Shown: positions 12,410 to 24,460, counted from the stretch's first letter. The stretch: DNA of 64,000 bases from Muricea muricata (GCA_963855995.1 CAWLCR010000063.1:124001-188000), one strand, 5' to 3'. The notes: generated from the letters alone by a model not told the origin. Numbers and translations: made by a program.

Positions 12410-13102
12410 ATTAACTTTAACCGCAAACTGTACTAAACAAAATGTAAAGACTTATGTCAGCTTTACACAGAAATTCGTGTTTTAACTTAACATTGTAAGC
12501 TACTATGAAAACTCATGTGCCCTACTTATGTTTTCTGCTCTTGTCAATGCCAAAAGGATCTCATCAAGGAAACAGTCCTTACTGTTAATCAGTTAATATG
12601 TAAATATAGTGCTATACTTGACACATTACATTGGGAATAGGCCATGTGCTTTTAATACCTCTATTGTTTATAGGAAAAGCAATGCAGCTTTATCTTGTCT
12701 TGTAAAGAAATTCAACAATTATAGGACATTTTTACTTAAACTTGGAATGTTTAAGGGAGTGGAACGAGACCAGGGAGTACTGAGACTGCTATACCAGCGC
12801 ACAAAAATAGACATTCTATACTATAGTTGCCTTTTTTAAATAATATATCGGCTTGAGTATCAGCTATCAAGCATGCATTATTGCGATCATGAATTTCGAG
12901 TTCAGGAATGGCCAGATTCGTTAAAAAGTTCTAGTCTGTCGATATATTATGTGGCTTAAAGCTCTGGCCTAAAATATCTGTATAAAATATGTTTATAATA
13001 TAGCATTTGTAAATTCTGAACGCTGATTGGCTAAGAGCCGTGTTGATATAACTCTATGTCAACACGGAAAACTTCCCGCCACTCTTCTGTTAAAGTTCTT
13101 TG

Positions 13103-13312
13103 TGCTATATTATAAAAGAAATATAAAACATTTTTTCCGTATTGACATACAGTTATATCAACACTCGTGAAAATTGGAAAAACTCGAAATTGTATGAAAA
13201 CACTCCGCCCTGCGGGCGTCGGTGTTTCCACACAATTTCTCGTTTTTCCAATTTCCACTCGTGTTGATATAACTGTATATCAACACGGAAAATGTTTTAT
13301 ATTTCTTAAATA
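13103..13312. repeat. Foldback repeat around GTGTTGATATAACTGTATATC
   Basis: Arms of about 90 bp (13103-13196 and 13220-13312) are inverted copies. They include AAATATAAAACATTTT, TATATCAAC and a CG-rich turn. An adjacent partial copy with GTGTTGATATAAC lies at 13041-13065. It resembles a short hairpin MITE and has no coding capacity. Confidence 0.7.
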
Positions 13313-13926
13313 TCAGTTTGATCGGAAATCTGATTGAAAGACTTGGCAGCCATCTTGAATTTAGATCAAACACGTGGGGAAGCCGCTGTTTCATCATCGC
13401 AAATAATGTAAATACTGATACTACAGATTATACCAAAACATAAAAATAATCCATGCTTTATATTCCACGTTTTATATGCTGCAAGATAAATACTCTCACA
13501 AAAAAACTATAGTATTTAACAGTGTTGGTTTAAGTCGTCAAGTTCATGAATCATGAACTAGATGAAGCTGTTATTACAGTCGGAACAAATATAATACACA
13601 TGTCTTCACGATGCATGTTTTAAACGAAAATAATAACACAATGTTATTTGTAAAGTGTGTTTACTTACTTTTAACCGTAGGATATCAACAAATTTTGTCT
13701 TTCGCTTTAGATAGCTTTCAAGAGCGCCAAACGAGCTGTGTGAGCGTCCACAATGTGTTATAAAATGCGGTTAAATTCAAATGCCACGTGACGATAAAGA
13801 ATAGATGCGCATGTAAATTGGAACCCGTTGCTAGGGCGACCTCGGCCACAGCCACTGATTTGTCATTGAGTGATCTCTGCGGTTTTGAATTACAAACTTA
13901 CAATATAATTATTAAAATACACGGAC

Positions 13927-14087
13927 TGTTGTTGAACGATAAAAATACTTATCGACGTTTCGTCCTAGAGTAGAGGCCCTCGTCAGGAGAGTTAGTATCA
14001 AAAGAATATTAACTCATACTAACTCTCCAGATGAAGGCGCCTAGGTCGAAACGTCGAAAAGTATTTTTTATCATTCAACGAACGTGT
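13927..14087. repeat. Foldback repeat with CGACGTTTCG arms
   Basis: The left arm (GAACGATAAAAATACTTATC then GACGTTTCG) and the right arm (CGAAACGTCGAAAAG then ATCATTCAAC) are inverse. The centre holds inverted AGAGTTAGTAT copies. It sits in the right part of the EnSpm-like element and may be a nested MITE. Confidence 0.65.
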
Positions 14088-14424
14088 ATTTGACTTTGAT
14101 TGCTGCCACGCTGCATCTGGTTAATTGTCTTGAATTATTAAAATAGTTTTACAGTAATCTCACCAGCGGATGCGAGAAGATCTAGCTAGTTCGTATTGCA
14201 GCTAAATAGGCCGAAATAGCCCCAATTATGATCTAATTGTCCTCTGCGAAAATATAAAGGATAGATAAATATCAAGTTAATATACCAAATACTCAAATCG
14301 TACAGCGTGTCTAGGCATATGGTCTATGAACATAATAAGCTATATATGCTTGACCAGAAAGCAATAGAGCAATAATTCAAATGATCGAGCTGAACAATTT
14401 GATACCCTGATTGTCATTTTTTAA

Positions 14425-14650
14425 CGTTGCTACGACGTTAAAATTCAGCGTCGCTACGACGTCGTTAATAAACGTTGAGCAAACGTTGACTGACGGTGTC
14501 AATCTCAACGTCCAACAGCAACGTTGCAGCAACGTTTATAACACCAACGTTTATTACTAAGAAAGAAAAAAATGTCCCCTAAAAGTTGTGGTAAAGTTAG
14601 GCCCAACCTAACATTACCACAACCTCCCACCAACGTTGTGATAACGTTAT
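14425..14650. repeat. Right subterminal AACGTT/ACGTC repeat cluster
   Basis: Repeated AACGTT, GACGTC and CAACGTTG motifs mirror the left cluster and end at the right TIR (14652-14662). The matching arrays at both ends support one transposon spanning 3840-14662. Confidence 0.75.
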
Positions 14651-14664
14651 GTGCTAGCTGGGTT

Positions 14665-14990
14665 ATTACAAGAAGATAAAAATGGCATCGACCACCTGGT
14701 GGGTTATTTTTCCCGCAAGTATAGTAACCATAAGCGCAATTACTCCACCATAGAAAAAGAATGTCTTGCCCTCATCCTTGCGCTGCAACATTTCGATGTG
14801 TATGTGTCTTCCATCAACACACCCCTAGAAGTACTCAATGATCATAATCCCTTAGTTTTCATTCACAAACTGAAGAACAATTAAGAATCAGCGTTTGCTG
14901 CGTTGGAGCCTTATTCTCTCCGAATACAACATGACGATCCAGCATATCAAAAAAAAAACGACAACGTCATAGCACATTTGTGTGTTGTCA
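14665..14990 (+). pseudogene. pol: Gypsy RNase H, remainder
   Basis: The frame resumes the split RNase H as LLQEDKNGIDHLVGYFSRKY, then the typical NYSTIEKECLALILALQHF and DHNPLVFI blocks. A stop at 14882 interrupts it. A shifted frame continues with QRLLRWSLILSEYNMTIQHI and NVIAHLC. The catalytic Glu and Asp of the family are recognisable (EKECLA, DHNPL). The usual downstream zinc-binding HHCC and DDE integrase are absent: within about 75 bp the sequence reaches the polypurine tract. Confidence 0.88.
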
Positions 14991-15064
14991 AGGGTATGGA
15001 CTCTACGGACACGATAATCTTACAAAGAAAGTTTTCGGAACTTTCTTTCTTTCAAGGGGGAGGG

Positions 15065-15703
15065 TGTTACATGATGCTTATAGCATAGCTTCTATTATGC
15101 CAGTGTATTTAATTTATTATTCCTCATAGCTTACATGCATGAGTAAGCAAATAGTTTTGCGATTAACGTAATTGCCTAGTACCACAAACCAACGTAGCGG
15201 ACATGACTCGGACGGATATGACATTGCGTTGGTATACCGCATTGCTGGAACTCGCTTTAACGTACTATATTGCATACGGGAAAAGAGTCATTGTTTGTAG
15301 TTTCTTCCCCTACCAAATCATATAAAAGCCTGAGCACAACTAGGCAATTCATGCATTATTCATAAGGTGATAGTCTGAATAGCATCGCCGCGACCAAGAA
15401 GACATAGATACAGAAAGCACGAAGCCAAGTTATTTTATCGACCAGAAACACAAAGAATAAAGAATTGTCAAAGATTGTAGAGTTGTGCTGAGTAGCAGAT
15501 AAAGAGACAAGTAAACCGTTGAACTGTTAGAAGTAAATTAATAAAGACAATAATATAATTAATACGAGTAGTTGGAATTAAGGAAATAAATAGTTTGTTA
15601 GAAAGTAATTGGTTTAAGGTGGGGGTTTACCTAAACTGTTGAAATAATGGTCGACGGTGTTTGAATACATGGTAATTCATGGGTATTTTTATTAACCCTA
15701 ACA
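15065..15703 (+). repeat. Gypsy 3' LTR, 639 bp
   Basis: The LTR begins TGTTACATGATG directly after a polypurine tract (AAGGGGGAGGG, ending 15064) and ends CCCTAACA, giving TGTTA...TAACA terminal inverses. Inside is a TATA-like ATATAAAAG near 15319, a likely U3 promoter. The 5' LTR is not in the window, so divergence cannot be measured. Confidence 0.8.
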
Positions 15704-16269
15704 TATTATACATCAAAAGAAAGCTTGTAAAACAAGGACTTTGAGGTGCTTTACATTCAAATTGCTCAAGGCTTCGTGCAAAAACATCTGACCCAAGCGC
15801 TAATACAAAATGCCCCTAGTCGAGAAAAAATATCTCATTGCTAGTTTAATACTTTTTTGTGTTCAAATATTTTTGTAATCTACACAAGTAGGTGATGGAT
15901 TTGAACGACCAAATTTTTAATGTTGCTTTTCATTTGGCCATGGTGCAACATTGAAAATGAAGGAAATTTTCGATGGAAAAATATTGCAGAATTTTTTACC
16001 ATACTTCCTGCTAATGCAAGATATGGCAATTTCCCTCACTCAAATCCACCATCACGCTCGACTCCACATGCACAGAGCATTTCACGGCAATTGGTTGAAC
16101 TGGTGCTGAGATATCCTTTCTCAAAGGCTAAAAGTACCGTGTTTCGGGAAACAGGCTTCAAAGTTTTGGCAACTTAATATTAAACAATTGCAGATAAATA
16201 TACTTTTTTGGGGTGATTCAATGCAATTTTAAGTCTTGCTTCAATTCGCAATTACCAGGGAAGATATTT
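15704..16269. other. No gene recognised
   Basis: AT-rich sequence after the LTR. The longest open frame (15920-16177, +) resembles nothing I know. Confidence 0.5.
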
Positions 16270-16830
16270 AAAATCCTCCTGCTTCATATGAAACATCTTT
16301 TGCCTCTTTCAATGCCTCCCCTTCACGGTGGCGCTTGAATTTTTCAGATGCCTGTTAGGTCTGATTTGGCCGCCCTTCTTCTATCCTTGTTGTAGCAGGA
16401 CTTTTCTGTGTGAGCTCCTTTAGGGATTGCTAGACTAAACATTACTCCCTCTCTGCTTGCTGCACCAGAATGAAAATGGCACACAGCTGATGCCACAGCA
16501 AAGTGGATGACCTTTGCCGAATGAAATTTGTGCTTTGGACACCGAATCCAAACCAATGAGTTTATGTACTCATTCCTATTTTGGGTTGCCCCCCTCACAT
16601 CTGGCAAGAAGCTTTGAATCACTGAGTACCACACCAATAGGGTGCGGGACTTCCAAAAAACATCTGGCAATATATTGTCAGGTTTATATGTTTTTGTTAT
16701 CTCCGTCAGATACCATATACACTACCTGTATCGCATTATGTGTTTTTCAATTGATCGACAGCAGCTTCATCCTCCATTGCTGGAACTCTCTTCAAAGTTA
16801 ACATAACAATCTCCATTATATACCTGGTCA
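16270..16830 (-). pseudogene. Mutator-like transposase, C-terminal remnant
   Basis: On - the frame reads FLPDVRGATQNRNEYINSLV then WIRCPKHKFHSAKVIHFAVA and SAVCHFHSGAASREGVM, followed by CYNKDRRRAAKSDL. A frameshift leads to KRHREGEALKEAKDVSYEAG then GF and a stop. The N-E-x-x-N-S-x-x-W...CPK block and the Y-x-x-G-x-F end recall the C-terminal part of insect and cnidarian Mutator-like transposases. The N-terminal and catalytic parts upstream (above 16830) are not readable. Confidence 0.5.
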
Positions 16831-17756
16831 ACTTTCCATTCCTTGAACTTTTCCAAATCATTTTTGAACAGAGATTTTTTCAGCAAACATTGCTGGCAAC
16901 TCTTCTCAACTCAGAACATGATAGTCCAAAACATCCCGAGTGTCAACTCAGAACATGATAATCCAGAACATCCCCAGTGTCAACACAAACAAAACACCAA
17001 ATAGAGAGTGTAAACTAGTAGAGTGGGTAGACCCACTTTTGGCCTATGTTCCATCAAAAACTAACAGTAACATCTATAATCTCACCAGTTGCTAGTTCAT
17101 TGTCACTTTTTTGTACCAGAACATCTTAGAGCATGTGCTGTTGATGGCTGTGGATCGAGGTTGTTTCTCCTCAGACATTGCCAACTCATCGCGATTTTTC
17201 ACCCACGATAGAACTCCAGAACACGTTTTACTCCTCTTTTATTTATACTTTGTCCTTTGTTTCTTTCCAGGCATCTTTGAAAGCAGATAATTCCGAAAAT
17301 AGAACGTTTTAAATCTCACAACACATACAAATAAATTTCTTCATCAAATTGTCAATTTCAACGATAAATATGCATGGTTTTTTTGTAAAACCACTGCCAT
17401 ATTATGGTTGAATGAGGCTGCTATCTATTTTGCCTATGGGAGGGGTGGGAGTATAATAATTCGGCGAAAATAGATGCAAAACCAGACCATTGCAACTTCC
17501 GTAACCATGGCAACGAAACAAAAAATTCTGACAACATGTCTAAACAGAGCTGGTAGGCGAGAATTATTGCGAATTTGTTCAAAAAACATTTCTACAAGAA
17601 TAATAACATCTTTGGGTATTCATTTTTTTACAAAACAAAAATCGAGTTTTTCAAGCTTTTTAGGTAAACCCCCAACAACAGTTCTTTGTTACAAGTAAAT
17701 TGAACCCAAAGCGTACCAAATCAAAATAGTCAGGACCGGCTCGTAACAATGTATAT
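16831..17756. other. Noncoding, with one short direct repeat
   Basis: A 37-bp unit with TCAGAACATGATA and CCAGTGTCAAC is repeated twice at 16911-16984. The ORF at 17474-17698 (+) is unrecognised. It may contain decayed upstream parts of the Mutator-like element. Confidence 0.5.
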
Positions 17757-18195
17757 ATTATATTAATTGAGAATAACGACTCAACAATTTGTATCAGATA
17801 AATAAGCCTACTGAATACAGAAAATGTTTACGCTACTTATGTACATGGTCTTTAAATCTAATCTTATTCGCGTCACGACAGGTTATATTAATTAAGCGCA
17901 TATCTTAAGTGACAGAACGCGGAAGTATTATACTAACATGTTATACCTGCGATATTGCGCGGTATATTCAAATGATTAGTTAAAAGCTTTTAAAAGGAAT
18001 TTATTTGCATGTCTGCACGATCACACTAACTCATTACGCTTGTTCAGGCTAGCCATTTCGGGTTTAAATATAACAAAATATTTTTCCCACATGCACAAAT
18101 TACATCTCTTGGATACTGGGTTGTATGGTCTAGCACGTTTTAGTATACGCCATTTGATATTATAATTAATATTGTTGGCTTGTAAGTGCCATATA
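17757..18195 (-). repeat. Inverted copy of the Penelope-like 3' end
   Basis: Reverse-complementing this segment gives the end of the endonuclease coding region, then the 3' noncoding region of element 1 up to the CTGAT of the ribozyme, then a short divergent bridge and ATTCTCAATTAATATA. The match to 20205-20668 is close, with scattered substitutions. Confidence 0.85.
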
Positions 18196-18283
18196 TATAT
18201 AATGCTCTGGTTATTCATTGAGCACTCTGTTAAATGTTTTTGTAACAACTCCAACAAGCTCATTCTGATATTTTTGCTCTATA

Positions 18284-20351
18284 ATGACCTTTAACATGGA
18301 GACGAAGCAATTTGGATATTCCACCAAAGATATTCCCATCCCACCGGAAAAAGGATACAGAAAAACGTTGATCGAAAAAACTGAAAATCTATGCAGAAAA
18401 ATGAGATGGAAAGCGCATTTCTTCTTCAATCCTGATATCGGACGTCGTAATAAAGAATGCTATGGTTTCAACTCAACGAAGTCACCGCCTCGTGTTAGCG
18501 AACTTGAAAATTTTGAAAGCAAAATGCTCGAGATGATAAAAAATGTGGAATTTAAACAAGTATATTGCAAGTTCCAGAAAAAACTATCAACTGACATAAA
18601 AGGCATAAAGAACACTAAATCAATGTTTGTTCCAGCAGACAAAACTACTAATTTTTACAAGATGGATGCCGAGTCATGCAACACATTACTTCAAAAGAAC
18701 GTGACGAAATCGTACAAGAAAATGCCACCTGAAACAGTTACCTCTGTCGAACGAATTTCTAAGTCAATTGCCACTAGATTGAATCTATCAGATCGAATCA
18801 ATACTACAGTTAAACAAGAAGCGTTCATTACATTGAAAGACCACAAACCTAACTTTCAAAATAGCCCAACATACCGTCTCATCAACCCAAGTAAATCGGA
18901 AATAGGCAAAATCAGCAAGCAGATCCTCGATCGTATCAACCGAAAAGTGATCAAGTCTATTGGTCTCAACCAGTGGAAAAATACTGACGCGGTCTTGAAA
19001 TTAATGGTTTCAAAATATCCCGAACAAAAATCAATATTCATTTACCTCATTTGATGTTGTCGATTTCTATCCATCGATTTCAATCGATCTCCTAAACGCT
19101 GCACTGGACTTTGCTTCATTCTACGACCACATTACAGACGAGGAACGCAAAATTATTATTCATGCGAAGAAATCGTGCTTATACAACTCTGGCGATTTCT
19201 GGGGTAAACGCTCATCTACCAACCTATTTTATGTGACAATTGGGAGTTATGATGGCGCAGAAACGTGCGAATTGGTCGGGGCATTCCTACTACAACACAT
19301 CACCTCAAAGCACGGTAATAATTTTGGGCTTTACAGAGATGACGGCCTCGGCGTGATGAATGCTTCTGCCCGTGTAACCGAAAACGTGAAAAAAGACCTG
19401 TGCGCCATCTTCAATCAATTCGGGCTAAAAATTACCATTGAAGCGAATGTGAAGATTATAAACTTTCTTGACGTGACCCTTAACCTGTCAACTGGCAAGT
19501 ACCAGCCTTGTTCGAAACCAAATAACGTTCCACGCTACGTGAATAACAAGTCTAAACACCCTTCAAACATACTAAGGAACATACCACTTTCAATCAACAA
19601 ACGCCTCTCACAGATCTCATCTGATAAGGATTCTTTTAATAACACCTCAGCAGAATACCAACGTGCGATAGATAGCAGCGGTTGCAACCACAAATTGCAA
19701 TTCCACCACCCGTCACTAAGCACCCCTGCCTCGAAGCCTGCCTCTCGCAAAAGAAACATAACTTGGTATAACCCCCCCCCCCCCTTCAGCAAGAATGTCA
19801 AGACTAACATTGGTCAGTCATTCCTCAAAATCATCGACGAGGAATTCCCTACATCCAACCCATTGCACAAGATATTTAACAGAAACACTCTCAAAATTAG
19901 CTACTGTTGCATGCCAAACATCAAGCAGACCTTAGACGGACACAACAAAGGTATCCTGTCGAAAAGCGTGAAGCCTAAGACCACTGAAACCACATGTAAC
20001 TGCCGGAAAGCTAACGAATATCCCTTATCAAAAAAATGCTCAACTGAATCCGTTGTATATCAAGCCACACTCACATCCACCAGCGCTGATTCTCCCCAAA
20101 CATACATTGGACTTACTGAAAACTCTTAAAACTAGATTCACTAATCATAAGGCCTCTTTTAAGAAGTACGACAAGAGAAATGCCACGGAGCTAAGCAAGT
20201 ATATATGGCACTTACAAGCCAACAATATTAATTATAATATCAAATGGCGTATACTAAAACGTGCTAAACCATCCAACCCAGTACCCAAGAGATGTAATTT
20301 GTGCTTGTGGGAAAATATTTTATTATATTTAAACCCGAAAAGGCTAGCCTG
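18284..20351 (+). pseudogene. Penelope-like RT + GIY-YIG endonuclease, two frameshifts
   Basis: The first frame (18284-19054) has the N-terminal and RT opening blocks (FVPADKTTNFYKM; AFITLKDHKPNFQ; YRLINPSKSEIGKISKQIL). A frameshift near 19040 leads to SFDVVDFYPSIS, the first RT aspartate. FGLYRDDGLGVM carries the YxDD box, and KIINFLDVTLNL follows. After a linker come paired cysteines (CNCRKANEYPLSKKC). The GIY-YIG domain (VVYQATLTS, TYIGLTENS) shifts frame again at 20129 to KTRFTNHKASFKKYDKRNAT and KRCNLCLWE. Such proteins copy the element RNA at a nick made by the endonuclease. A C13 run at 19772-19784 encodes four prolines where the related copy has two. Confidence 0.88.
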
Positions 20352-20593
20352 AACAAGCGTAATGAGTTAGTGTCATCGTGCAGACATGCAAATAAATTCC
20401 TTTTAAAAGCTTTTAACTAATCATTTGAATATACCGCGTAATATCGCAGCTATAACATATTAGTATAATACTTCCGCGTCCTGTCACTTAAGATATGCGC
20501 TTAATTAATATAACCTGTCGTGACGCAAATAAGATTAGATTTAAAGACCATGTACATAAATAGCGTAAACATTTTCTGTATTCAGTAGGCTTA

Positions 20594-20641
20594 TTTATCT
20601 GATGAGTGCCACATCAGTGGTACGAAACTATTAGTAATAAA
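20594..20641 (+). ncRNA. Type I hammerhead ribozyme in the Penelope-like 3' repeat
   Basis: All core elements are present in order: stem I 5' strand TTTAT (20594-20598); CTGATGA (20599-20605); stem II GTGCCAC / GTGGTAC (20606-20612 with 20617-20623, one G-U pair) closed by an ATCA loop; GAAA (20624-20627); short stem III CT-AG around ATT; cleavage triplet GTA (20634-20636); stem I 3' strand ATAAA (20637-20641). A very short stem III is known for hammerheads of Penelope-like elements, which may act as dimers. Predicted cleavage follows A20636. Confidence 0.88.
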
Positions 20642-20770
20642 GATGCTAAAGATGATTCTCAATTAATATAATGCTCTGGTTACCCATTGAGCACTCTGTT
20701 AAATGTTTTTGTAACAACTCCAACAAGCTCATTCTGATATATATATATATTATTTTATTTTATTACCGTA

Positions 20771-20915
20771 ATGTCTGTCGGCTAGTTTATTTAAACCAAA
20801 GAAAAGGACTTCTTCAGGCAAATTGTAAGATTATTTGTTATTATTATTTAGATTATTTATTATTATTATTATTATTATTAATATTATTATTTAAATAAAC
20901 CAGCCGACAGACATA
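20771..20915. repeat. Foldback repeat with GTCTGTCGGCTAGTTTATTT arms
   Basis: The arm at 20771-20794 is inverted at about 20892-20915, around an ATT-rich centre. It is a small hairpin element or inverted repeat just downstream of Penelope-like element 1. Confidence 0.75.
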
Positions 20916-20947
20916 ATAAATCCAGGCATGACAATCAAAACCTATTC

Positions 20948-21192
<245 letters not shown>

Positions 21193-21257
21193 GTGCTAGT
21201 TTTGGTTAGCGAAATACAAAAGAGTGCTCAATGACATATAGACAGACCGAAATGTAT

Positions 21258-22284
<1,027 letters not shown>

Positions 22285-22792
22285 TGAGTCTTAATATGAA
22301 CAGCTACTATTATTTGTAGTAACCGCGTACCAACGTTGAATAGGGGGCGAAGGAGATAGAAGTTTTTCAATATTTTAGTTAAAATTGTGATTTGTCCCAA
22401 CACATTTGAAAGTGATTGTCTGCAGTGAAATAATGCCCTATATCAACTTTCCATATTTTAAGCAGGTACGGGTGTAAAATATGAGCAGTTATGGTTGCCA
22501 GAATCTGATTTTAGCATAAAGGAAATAATATAGGATTTTCAAACAAACCAAATAGCGCAAAATCTTGGCAGGTTAATAATTAATGGAGAATTGAGCATTG
22601 GGGTGGTGCATATATTTTGTCATGTGCTTGCATTTAATAATTTTATTCTTGTTTGCTAGTATAAGTAATTTTCATGTCATTTATTGTCATCTGAAGTGTC
22701 GCGACTGTTTTTACCTTCATTACACGATAGTAACTGTTGCATTATTCTGTGCCGATCAACTTCCGGTTGTTTCTCGAGAGTAAGCAATAGTG
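22285..22792. other. No gene recognised; possible 5' flank of the HIRAN gene
   Basis: AT-rich, with only short unrelated frames. It may hold promoter or 5' UTR of the gene starting at 22793, but no specific motif supports this. Confidence 0.4.
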
Positions 22793-23711
22793 ATGTCAGC
22801 TGCCAAGACTGACTCCCCAAGTCACCGAAGTGTATATTTGATAACTTTCAGTCAATGCGATAGTTCTGAGCTATCCGCAGTCCAGTTTGCAGAATTGATT
22901 GTTGAAGCTTGGCATACACGTTCAGTGTCAAAGAGAATTCAGTGGGTGGTAAGCAGAGGAGGTTGGACAGCTCCTCGCAAAGCATCATGGGAAATTTGTG
23001 TGCTTTTCCACGCAGTGTCTCATTCATGCGTGAACTGTTGCGATGCGAACAGAGACTCTGTGCGACAAAGAAATATGGAAGCTTCGAAAGATAAGACTGT
23101 CAGGCTACAATACTTCGAGAAAATAGCACGATATATATTTATTGTTGTGATCCTTATTATGACGAGGCTTTTACAATTCTAAGTTTGCTGTTTTTAAGAT
23201 TGCATGTCATTTGCTGTCATTTTTGCTTTCTTGATAAACCGTCCGAGAGAAGAACTTGCATTATTCCGAACACCGAGGCTCTTATTTCAAAACTGGACGG
23301 TCTGAAATGTCCTTGTGTTGTTAATGTGAAAGCTAGCGCAATATTTGAGCCTTTCAAGGTTAGTAAACTATGAAAATTTTCTGTTTGGGAAGATCTTTCT
23401 TTTATTTTTTTAAAAAAGATTGTACATTTCTAAATATAAATGTTCATTGTTACAATTGTTATATTCTTGGTTTGCAAAATTCTATATCTAGTTTGATACC
23501 AAAGATCCTGTTGAAGAAGGTAAAGGATATGAAGAAGACCGGCGAATACTTTTATTTTTGGATTTTGACGTGGATCAAATATTGTCAGCAAATGCAATTG
23601 GAGTGGCTGCAGTTATCCCAGATACGGATGATATTTGTCTTACACCCTTGCTAGATGTTAATGCGGTAAGTTGCAAATGTTCTAATTTTCCAGCTACTGC
23701 TAAGGTTTTAT

Positions 23712-24124
23712 TACCGTAATCTCTCTATTTAGCCCCCCTCTCTAATAACCCTCACCCCCCCCCCCACTTCGAGTGAAGAAATGAAATACCCCCCTCTCTG
23801 ATAAGCCCCCCCCCCCCATAATATAGACTCAAAAACACGTAAAGCAATTGAGTTAATAGTTGACATTTAGGGGAAGCTTGCAACTTGTTGTTATATATTA
23901 TATGTTGTTATATTATTAATATGAATGCTGTTGTTATATGATATATACTGTGTAATGATTTTGAGTTTATTGCAGTTCAGAGAGATAATCTCCATCGCTG
24001 GTTTTTTTAATGAATAAATAAGTCCCCCTCTCAATTAAGCCACCCTCTCCAATAAGCCCCCCCCCAAAAGGTCCCGAAATGAATAAGCCCCCCCCCCTGG
24101 GGGCTAAGTAGAGAGAATACGGTA
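23712..24124. mobile_element. C-rich MITE, copy 1 (TACCGTAWTCTCTCT ends)
   Basis: Ends: TACCGTAATCTCTCTATTTA then GCCCCC on the left, and the inverse with two changes on the right. Between them are repeated runs of C with 'CTCTCTRATAAGCC' motifs. A second copy lies at 35035-35628 in the opposite orientation. No coding capacity. Confidence 0.85.
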
Positions 24125-24179
24125 TCACCTGTAGATTAAACTCCTGAGAGAGAAAATTCTTCACAACCGCTTGCAGGAA

Positions 24180-24460
24180 ATGATTTTTTTTATATTTTCT
24201 TTATTTGGCTTTGCCACAAGGGCATGGTCACCACAACAACGTGAACCAATTACTGTGGGCCTGTAGTACCTATCCCAACCTGTCAACTTTCCCTGTGGGA
24301 GGAAACCGGAGTACCCGGAGAAAACCCACAACTTCCGGCAGAGCGTTGACTTTACTCCTTTCACATGAGGACTGGGTTTGAGTCCACCTTACTGGGGATC
24401 GCACTCGGAACCTTAGAGGTGAAAGGCGAGTGATCTGACCACTACACCACCAAAGCCCCG
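24180..24460 (-). mobile_element. tRNA-derived SINE with an ancient-type central domain
   Basis: On -, the head (24460 to about 24385) resembles a tRNA: GGTGGTGTAGTGGTCAG for the A-box arm, CTTTCACCT in the anticodon loop, and a degenerate B box (CCGAGTGCGATCCCC). The body includes, on +, GAGGAAACCGGAGTACCCGG followed by AGAAAACCC (about 24298-24327). This recalls the conserved central domain of eumetazoan SINEs (Nin-DC type, from memory). It ends in a T-rich tract (on +) near 24185. Confidence 0.7.

Larger units (their letters stand above)
3840..14662 (-). mobile_element. EnSpm/CACTA-like DNA transposon, 10.8 kb
   Basis: The element starts CCCAGCTAGCA (3840-3850) and ends with the exact inverse (14652-14662). 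It splits the Gypsy RNase H between codons that rejoin as GAVLLQED, leaving an apparent 2-bp duplication (TT at 3838-3839 and 14663-14664). Both ends carry dense AACGTT-type subterminal repeats. Inside, on the - strand, are a Tnp2-like transposase (12409-10435) and a DUF4806-like multi-exon gene (10266-4604), 168 bp apart. Nested in it are a Tc1-like element, a GCGTCC-rich element and hairpin repeats. Superfamily assignment rests on the transposase type, the short TSD and the subterminal repeats. Confidence 0.8.
1..15703 (+). mobile_element. Ty3/Gypsy LTR retrotransposon, 3' portion, interrupted twice
   Basis: Pol fragments lie in order on the + strand: reverse transcriptase N-half (103-552), RT C-half with the start of RNase H (3201-3839), rest of RNase H (14665-14990), then a polypurine tract and a 3' LTR (15065-15703). 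The fragments join at protein level across two insertions, so they are one element. The 5' LTR, gag and protease lie outside the window or are missing. No integrase is seen between RNase H and the LTR, where Gypsy elements normally carry it. Frameshifts and stops show the copy is dead. Confidence 0.85.
17757..20742 (+). mobile_element. Penelope-like element 1 with inverted 5' copy and direct repeats
   Basis: A central RT/GIY-YIG coding region (18284-20351) is flanked by two repeat types. First, 17757-18195 is an inverted copy of the element's own 3' end (about 20205-20668), including the last part of the coding region. Second, a 74-bp direct repeat starting AATGCTCTGGTTA occurs at 18199-18272 and 20668-20742. 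This mix of partial direct and inverted terminal repeats is characteristic of Penelope-like elements. The 3' repeat carries a hammerhead ribozyme. The inverted copy is deleted through the ribozyme. Confidence 0.88.
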
